Assembly: GCF_947507565.1 (NCBI RefSeq)
Contig: NC_089184.1
Coordinates: forward strand, 682,001-746,000
Length of the DNA: 64,000 bases
Reading direction: 5' to 3'
Origin: Oscarella lobularis
Lineage: Eukaryota; Porifera; Homoscleromorpha; Homosclerophorida; Oscarellidae
The translations under genes were made by a program, and so were the position numbers. Every line of letters begins with the position of its first letter. The first letter of the stretch is position 1. Below the pieces are notes generated by a model. That model searched no databases, was not told the DNA's origin, and saw only the letters and a program-made list of their open reading frames with translations. Shown here one piece after another: positions 57,718-64,000 of the stretch.

Positions 57718-58942
57718 TTAGTTTACACGTTTAATTTCCTCTATGGCAGCTTGCAGTTGAAATGCTTCATTTTGCCAGTAGGCTATTCTGGCCTTTCGGT
57801 CTTCTATCTGACGTCGAAGTCGGGTTTTTTGAGCTTGATTGCGACGCTGGTACACGTACAAGTTATTAACAATAACGTCGAGTATTGGCTTACGTGGAGC
57901 ATTTCAATTCTGAATTTTAGTTTGTCCTCCTGGTCTTTTAGCTGGCGTTGCTGATTAGTCAAAAGTGAGGAACTGACTCTATACTGTCTCAACGGTTCTC
58001 TTACTGCGTCTTCCCTGCTTTTGACTTCGAGCAACAAATCGGCTTTTCTTGCCTGTAACTCGATCAGATTTGCCTGCATTGCAATATCTTTGTCTTCATC
58101 AAATTCAGAGAACTTATCCAGATAGAAATAAGTAAAGAGACAGAAGCGAGAACGCCTACTTTGCTTTTCTCATCGGTAAGCGATAGAATAGTTGCTTCGA
58201 GACGCTCAATTTCAAGTTCTAGAGGACACGATTTCTCGTAGCCAATAACTCGTCGGTGGTGCTCCTTCATTTTCTGATGATAATTTTCAAATTTTCTGGA
58301 AGGTACTGATACTACTGTACTGCATGCAGCGAGCCAATCGCTGCTTCAGCACTGACCGAGCCTCTTCCTTTTCTAAGACTTCCTCACGATGAAGTTTGGC
58401 TTTTGAATCCGATTTGGCTCGCAACAGTTTTCTAAGTTCTACTCCCCACAAAAAATAACGTCCACGTTTTATTTCCGTCGGTGGACGACCAACCAACCCT
58501 TCTGTTTTGTCTCTTCTTCGAAAGAGAGTTCAGTCAAATGTCGTCGAATCGAAGCCTCGCTCTCGCGATGTTGAGCTAAACGTAGAAATGCCAAACCTCT
58601 CCTTTTCTCCTCTGCAGGCAAAGAAATTCTGATTGCGACTCAAAAAAATAGTTTTTACCTACTACCTTCCTCAATATCGACCTGAAACAGATTTTTACAA
58701 ACCTGGACCAAACGAGCAGTACGCTTTACCTCGAGTTGTGCTAACGTCTTTTTTTTCTGTTGCAGCTCCGTTTCCTGTTCATCGTGCACGCTTTCCAATT
58801 CGTCGGCAATCTTATTCGTCGAATTTTTGCCTTCCGCTGGAACGATGACGTCGTCAATTACGCGAGCGCAATCACTTCCGTTCCCGCCTTTCGTCTTGTC
58901 TATCACCATGACGTCATCGTCATTCATAGCTGTAGAATCCAT
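57718..58942 (-). CDS. Coiled-coil protein, not recognised
   Basis: The family was not recognised. The start at 58942 gives MDSTAMNDDDVMVIDKTKGG, an acidic leader with a SIM-like VMVI. The rest is almost all charged helix: DEQETELQQKKKTLAQLEVKRTARLVQV, then ESEASIRRHLTELSFEEETKQKG, LVGRPPTEIKRGRYFLWGVELRKLLRAK, LELEIERLEATILSLTDEKSK, LQARKADLLLEVKSREDAV, and a last exon ending AAIEEIKRVN at 57718-57720. About 350 residues over five or six exons. The RPPTEIKRGRYFLWGVE segment is the most distinctive part for a search. It is convergent with eIF3j and divergent from CERT, with 264 bases between start codons. Confidence 0.65.
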
Positions 58943-59206
58943 TCTCTTCCTTTTCGAAGAAAAGCATTGACTATAGCGTTTCGAGAACAACACGACGACG
59001 TTTCTGTGACCACTAACGAACAAGGGGGACGCTTTCTACGACTCGAGCGCGATCGCGACTTTCTACGCAAGCGCAAGAGGAACCTCGGCTCGACGCCAAA
59101 ATTTCGATCGAGAGCGCTTTCGAACCGAAATAGCGCGCGTGCGAAACGAATCTGCTCCAGAGCGCGACCTCGCCTGCCTTGTAGCACCGCCGAGGAGCCT
59201 CTAAAT

Positions 59207-62012
59207 ATGTGCGATCCTTCGTCGGACGATCTCTCGGACGACGACTGCGTCGAATCGCGGCGTTTACCCGAGCATCGAGGTCGCCTATCGAAGTGGACGA
59301 ATTTCTTTCACGGCTGGCAAGATCGCTGGCTCGTTTTATCGAATGGAACGCTGTCCTACTACAAATCGGCCGACGACATGGAGCAGGGTTGTCGCGGATC
59401 GATGGCGATACAGAAGAACGCCGTTATAAAGGCGAGTACTGTAGAGCGTGCACGCGGCGTGGCGAGGAAAGGGGGGCCCTGCTATCTAGGCGTCTTTTGG
59501 CATTTTTTGAGACGCGATTTTTTTGGCTGTGTAGGCGCACGAATTCGACGACGCGCGTTTCGATATAGCGATTAACGAGAGCGTTTTCTACCTGCGAGCG
59601 GCGAATTCGGACGAGAGAAAGGCCTGGCTTGACGCGCTCGAAGCGACGAAGGTAGGTAAAGCGACGAGGGCCGATATCGCAGTCAAACGCCGGTGCGTCG
59701 GCGAAGTGACTGGGAAAAAAAGACACTACGACTCTACGCGGTTGTCGCTCTTTAAAATTCTAAGCAATGTAAACACATCGTCTCTTCCCATTGTCTAGAA
59801 AAGCTTCTCCGAGTCGGCGTACGCGTCGGAAACGAGCTTGCATCGCTACGATTCGCGTCTCTCGATCGCGTCGACCTATTCCCAACAGTCGTCCTCTTCA
59901 CTCACGGTACGCATTACGCTAATGTCGATCGCATTCACTCGCACGGTTTGTTGTTGTTGTTGTGACGTCGTTTAGCGGACTCAACATCTTCGAGAGAAAC
60001 TCTACGAAATGGAAACGTATCGAGACATTCTGTGCAAGCAAGTCGACGTTCTTCAGTCGTTCTTCGACTCGTGCAGCGAAATAGCGTCAAGTAAAAAACA
60101 TATCGCACATTAGTAGCCACTTCTCAGTACGCATAGACACGAACTCCTTCCAACACTACACTATTCCATTGCACCTCTTTATTACAAAAGCCTTGATATT
60201 CGCCACCCTTACTCGCGTATCTAGATGGTGGTGCCGGTGGCGAAAATCTCGACACAGCCGATGCCTCCTCGACGGGCACGGGGAACCCTCTCAGCGGTTC
60301 GGCGACGCCGACGTCGCTTCCCGGAAGCCCGTCGATCCCTCACAAGGAGACGAATGCGTTTGCCGTCGTGGCGGCGGCCGTTTCGAAAGGACTCGTCGGA
60401 AACGTCACGGATTTCAAAGGCGAAGCGACGACGTTTAAGGCGACGACGGCTGGAATTCTCGCCTCGCTCTCCAACTGCATCGACATGATGAATAAGAGAG
60501 AGGAGCAGTGGAAACAACGGCTCAAGAAGGTGCGCGCCTATACGGGAACGTCGTAATTACGCAAGAGTCAAATTGGGTAATTTATTCTAGGAGAAAGATC
60601 GAAGGCAGCGAATGGACGACGAGCACAAGATCGCGTTGGCTCACGCACGCAAAGGAGGAATCATCGCGAGTCCCGACTACGAGGTAAAAGCGAGCGTACG
60701 CGCGTACGCGATTTTTTTTATTAGAATCTAAAATCTCTCAGGAAGGACCTCATAGTGCGTTGAACGACGAGGAATTTTTTGATGCCGTCGAAATAGCCTT
60801 GGATCACGAAGACGCTATTGAGGTACGCAGTCTTAGCCGGTTATTATTAGATTAGACTGCTCACATGCAGGAGAAGAGAATACCGCATCCCATTGCGAAT
60901 GATGGCGATGACGTGAGCGATTTGGAGTATTTAACGCCGAATCGCCTATCTGAAATGGTTCGTATCGATAAACGGAATTTTCCGCGAATTTCAATGGTTC
61001 TGTGATTTTTTAGGTGGAAGAGCGAATTCAAGAGAATTTGAAATTTGTCTACGAACGTGTCGATCAATTTTGGTCGTTGGTTCACGAGGACGGCGACATG
61101 AAGGTAAAGAACTCAGAGAAGAAAAAAAATCTTTTCTCAGGGCCAGCAACGTATAATAATTCAATTCAGATTTATCGACGCGACTTGGAAGAAGGCGGAG
61201 TCGTTCTGGATCCGCTGAAAGCTCAACACACAATCCCAGTAAGCGAAGAGAGGGCGAGAGAGGACTCTTTGTGAGCACAATCAATATCTTCCCAGGGCAT
61301 CACCGCGCGAGAATTGTGCCAGTACTTCTTCGACAAGGACTGCAAAAAGGAATACGATGGTTAATTCAATTGAATTGGCTATTTTTCTTCATCCCCTTTT
61401 TTTCTATTTTCTTTTCTTAGCCACTATCGATACCGTTCGAATATTGGAGAAGCTGAATCGCTACACGACGATCTATCACCAGCTACATAAGCGCGTGTGG
61501 CCGTCGTCGCAACGCGACACGTGCTTCGTCTCTCACATGCGTCCCGTCAAGCCTCATCGAGACTTCGACGTCAACGGGGAATCTCATGGCTGGATGGTCT
61601 GCAATTTTTCCATCGACCACGATCAGGCACCGGTAAGGAGGGGAGGGGGAAAGAAATCTCGCACGCGAGACAAACAGAACGGGTCGTTCCTAGTCGAATA
61701 AGTATATTCGGTGTAAAATCAACGTCGCTCTCGTCGCTTTCACGTTCATTCAGCCGAGAGAGGCCGGGACCGACTTGACGCGGGATGACATCACTTGCAA
61801 GTTGACTTACTCGGCGCACAGTACGTTAGGATCGCGGAGGGTGCGCGTTCGTGAAAGCTGATGATAGTTTTTTTTCTTTTTTAGTTAATCCCGGTGGATG
61901 GGCCCCCGCTGCGGCCGTACGCCAAGTTTCCAAACGCGAGACTCCGAAATTCTTGCGTCGGATTTCATCCCTGGCTCAAAATTCAAGTGCGGGCAAGTCT
62001 ATTGCTCTGTGA
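59207..62012 (+). CDS. CERT1: Ceramide transfer protein (CERT/STARD11)
   Basis: CERT carries ceramide from ER to Golgi. In order: PH domain ([30 protein letters not shown] to [13 protein letters not shown]), which binds Golgi PI4P; a Ser-rich motif ([21 protein letters not shown]); a coiled coil ([28 protein letters not shown]); the FFAT motif EFFDAVE (about 60772-60792) for ER VAP binding; and the START domain (from about 61014: [89 protein letters not shown]). The end AGKSIAL matches the family end. All domains of the long form are present. Confidence 0.95.
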
Positions 62013-62413
62013 GACGAGATTTGTAGAATTTTGTTGGCTAAATGGACGGACGCACTCTTCTCTTGTAAACACTTGTAAAACCCGCGGCACCCATCTCTGG
62101 GTAGATTGGTGTTTAGTAGGAGCAAATCTTAGAAATGGATTAGTTGAGAAAATAGGTCAATAAAGAAGCAGAGCAGCAGTAAAGTTCAACGTCACGGTGC
62201 TTTCACGATCAGCTACGTTAGGTAGAGCTTGAATATGAATTAGAAATGCAGGGACACCCATTGATGCCCGTATGTCTGGATAGCTAGTGCTTGAGGTTGT
62301 TCTGATTTGTTTTTCGTAGGGATCTTGAAGACATATACAGGGTTCTGCCCACGTGGGTCGGCATGGGTCGGCCCCGACCCTCACTCGTCTATCGCCGACC
62401 CATACACTACTAA
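62013..62413. other. Spacer between CERT and the minisatellite
   Basis: 3' flank of CERT. Near 62345-62400 there are two GGGTCGG copies and two CCGACCC copies in inverted order, and a CCCACGTGGG E-box. No gene is visible. Confidence 0.4.
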
Positions 62414-63404
62414 AACGTTATGCCGTTTGCCTTCTCCCTATGCCTTTTGCCTTCTCCTACAGTATGCCTTTTGCCTTCTCCCCATGCCTTTTGCCTTCTC
62501 CTATTCCCTTTGCCTTCTCCTATGCCTTTTGCCTTCTCCCTATGCCTTTTGCCTTCTCCCTATGCCTTTTCCCTATGCCTTTGCCTTCTCCCTATGCCTT
62601 TGCCTTCTCCCTATGCCTTTTGCCTTCTCCCTATGCCTTTTGCCTTCTCCCTATGCCCTTTGCCTTCTCCCTATGCCTTTTGCCTTCTCCCTATGCCTTT
62701 TGCCTTCTCCTATGCCTTTTGCCTTCTCCCTATGCCTTTTGCCTTCTCCCTATGCCTTTTGCCTTCTCCCTATGCCTTTTCCCTATGCCTTTGCCTTCTC
62801 CCTATGCCTTTTGCCTTCTCCCTATGCCTTTTGCCTTCTCCTATGCCTTTTGCCTTCTCCCTATGCCTTTTGCCTTCTCCCTATGCCTTTTCCCTATGCC
62901 TTTGCCTTCTCCCTATGCCTTTGCCTTCTCCCTATGCCTTTTGCCTTCTCCTATGCCCTTTGCCTTCTCCCTATGCCTTTTTCCTTCTCCCTATGCCTTT
63001 TGCCTTCTCCCTATGCCTTTTGCCTTCTCCCTATGCTTTTTGCCTTCTCCCTATGCCTTTTCCCTATGCCTTTTGCCTTCTCCCTATGCCTTTTGCCTTC
63101 TCCCTATGCCTTTTGCCTTCTCCCTATGCCTTTTCCCTATGCCTTTGCCTTTTCCCTATGCCTTTGCCTTCTCCCTATGCCTTTTGCCTTCTCCCTATGC
63201 CTTTTGCCTTCTCCCTATGCCTTTTGCCTTCTCCCTATGCCCTTTGCCTTCTCCCTATGCCTTTTCCCTATGCCTTTGCCTTCTCCCTATGCCTTTTGCC
63301 TTCTCCCTATGCCTTTTGCCTTCTCCTATGCCTTTTGCCTTCTCCTATGCCTTTTGCCTTCTCCCTATGCCTTTGCCTTCTCCGTATGCCTTTGCCTTCT
63401 TCCC
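62414..63404 (+). repeat. Pyrimidine-rich minisatellite, ~20-bp unit
   Basis: About 1 kb of tandem copies of CTATGCCTTTTGCCTTCTCC (20 bases) mixed with shortened units (13 and 19 bases). On the plus strand no frame meets a stop codon, giving three long open frames that all read the same LPMPFAFSLC-like peptide. These are artefacts of the repeat and not genes. Confidence 0.95.
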
Positions 63405-63413
63405 GTTCAAACG

Positions 63414-63525
63414 TTCAAGACAATTTTTAAAATGGTTTTAAATATGGTCCAAGACAGTTTTGAAAATGGTCCAAGACAATTTTGCCTGAGACGATTCATA
63501 AAAGTGTCTTGGACAATTTTCCAGA
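63414..63525. repeat. Short direct and inverted repeats (CCAAGACAATTTT)
   Basis: Three direct copies of (T)CCAAGACARTTTT with variants at about 63415, 63449 and 63471, followed by the inverted TGTCTTGG at 63505-63512. It could fold into a hairpin or be an edge of a degraded element. Confidence 0.5.
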
Positions 63526-63654
63526 CCTTCTTCCCACACTGAAAAAATTCTCGGCAGGACCCTGATATAGCCCTTAGAGGGTTTCAAAAACTTTGCTATA
63601 CGGGACAGCGCTGTGATCACGTGACACATGTCAGATGACCCACGTGTGCAAAGC

Positions 63655-64000
63655 CATTTTTCATCGTCCGCTTTCCTCGCGTCTTTTCGCCGTTTTACGC
63701 TGGCGAAGGAACTTCTGCTGCTTTTAAACAACGTTTAGACACGTTCGGATTGCCTCTTTAGTCTTCGTCGAGACTTCGCTCGATCCCAACGAAGACAAAT
63801 CGCCGATCTAAGTAAGTTGAAGTTTAGAAGGGCTTCGGCGTTTCTATTGAGTTCTATTCCTAGGAGATAATGCTTCTCGAAAAAAGACTTCGTTTTTTTT
63901 GGTACAGGACGGCATGACGTAAGGTCGCCTGTCGTGCTTTTTCTTCATCGTCCGCTTCCTCTCGCGTCGTTTCGCTGTTTCCGCGAGCGAAACGATCTTC
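63655..64000. repeat. Diverged direct repeat at the window end
   Basis: A ~55-base segment containing TTCATCGTCCGC, then a TCGCGTC/TTTCGC pattern, occurs at 63655-63714 and again at 63940-64000, where it runs off the window. On the minus strand both copies translate to Lys/Arg/Asp-rich peptides (RKADDEK; REEADDEEK), so they may be duplicated exons of a gene beyond the edge. Not resolved. Confidence 0.4.

Noticed and set aside
62307-63542. Open frames of 336-411 codons as a proline/phenylalanine-rich repeat protein
   Set aside because: All three frames are open only because the repeat unit has no stop codon in any plus frame; peptide content is the same in each.

Overview
The window is animal nuclear DNA. 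It holds about 24 protein-coding genes or gene remnants, most cut by many very short introns (often 40-60 bases) and packed with little space between them. Four Wnt genes, MEF2, PIAS, CERT, spatacsin, p66/GATAD2 and SCAMP make it a metazoan. The compact layout, moderate GC, very divergent Wnts and scarcity of transposons suggest an early-branching animal, most likely a sponge (a homoscleromorph such as Oscarella would fit). The sponge assignment is inference, not something the sequence proves.

Layout. 0-8 kb: a secreted sulfatase (-), a TraB-domain protein (+), two paralogous secretory JmjC/cupin proteins (-) and an unrecognised small gene (-). 8-14 kb: an MsrA-type methionine sulfoxide reductase whose catalytic codon is an in-frame TGA and whose 3' flank folds like a SECIS element, an intronless RASD-like GTPase, and a gene joining an EHBP1-type N-terminal C2 domain, a nucleoredoxin-type thioredoxin domain, a coiled coil and a PH domain. 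14-31 kb: MEF2, then a Wnt/SCAMP cluster: Wnt(-), SCAMP(-), Wnt remnant(-), Wnt(-), Wnt(-), SCAMP(+), Wnt(+). 31-42 kb: AK6(-) and MAU2(+) with start codons 32 bases apart, the NuRD subunit p66/GATAD2(+), FAM227(+), a 96-bp pogo-like MITE and intronless DET1(-). 42-62 kb: PIAS(+), GLOD4(+), spatacsin(+), eIF3j(+), a coiled-coil gene(-) and the ceramide transporter CERT(+). 62-64 kb: a ~1 kb pyrimidine-rich minisatellite and small direct/inverted repeats.

Most of the window is unrelated housekeeping and developmental genes. The coherent groups are the Wnt cluster, which is a local gene-family expansion in which two of four members have lost the serine that Wnts normally have acylated, and the JmjC pair. 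The observations most worth following are the selenocysteine MsrA with its candidate SECIS, the C2-thioredoxin-PH fusion, the Wnt acylation-site losses and the decayed Wnt between intact ones. Gene spans run from start to stop codon and include introns. Exon joins were made by eye from GT/AG signals, reading frame and family similarity remembered from general knowledge; no database search was run.
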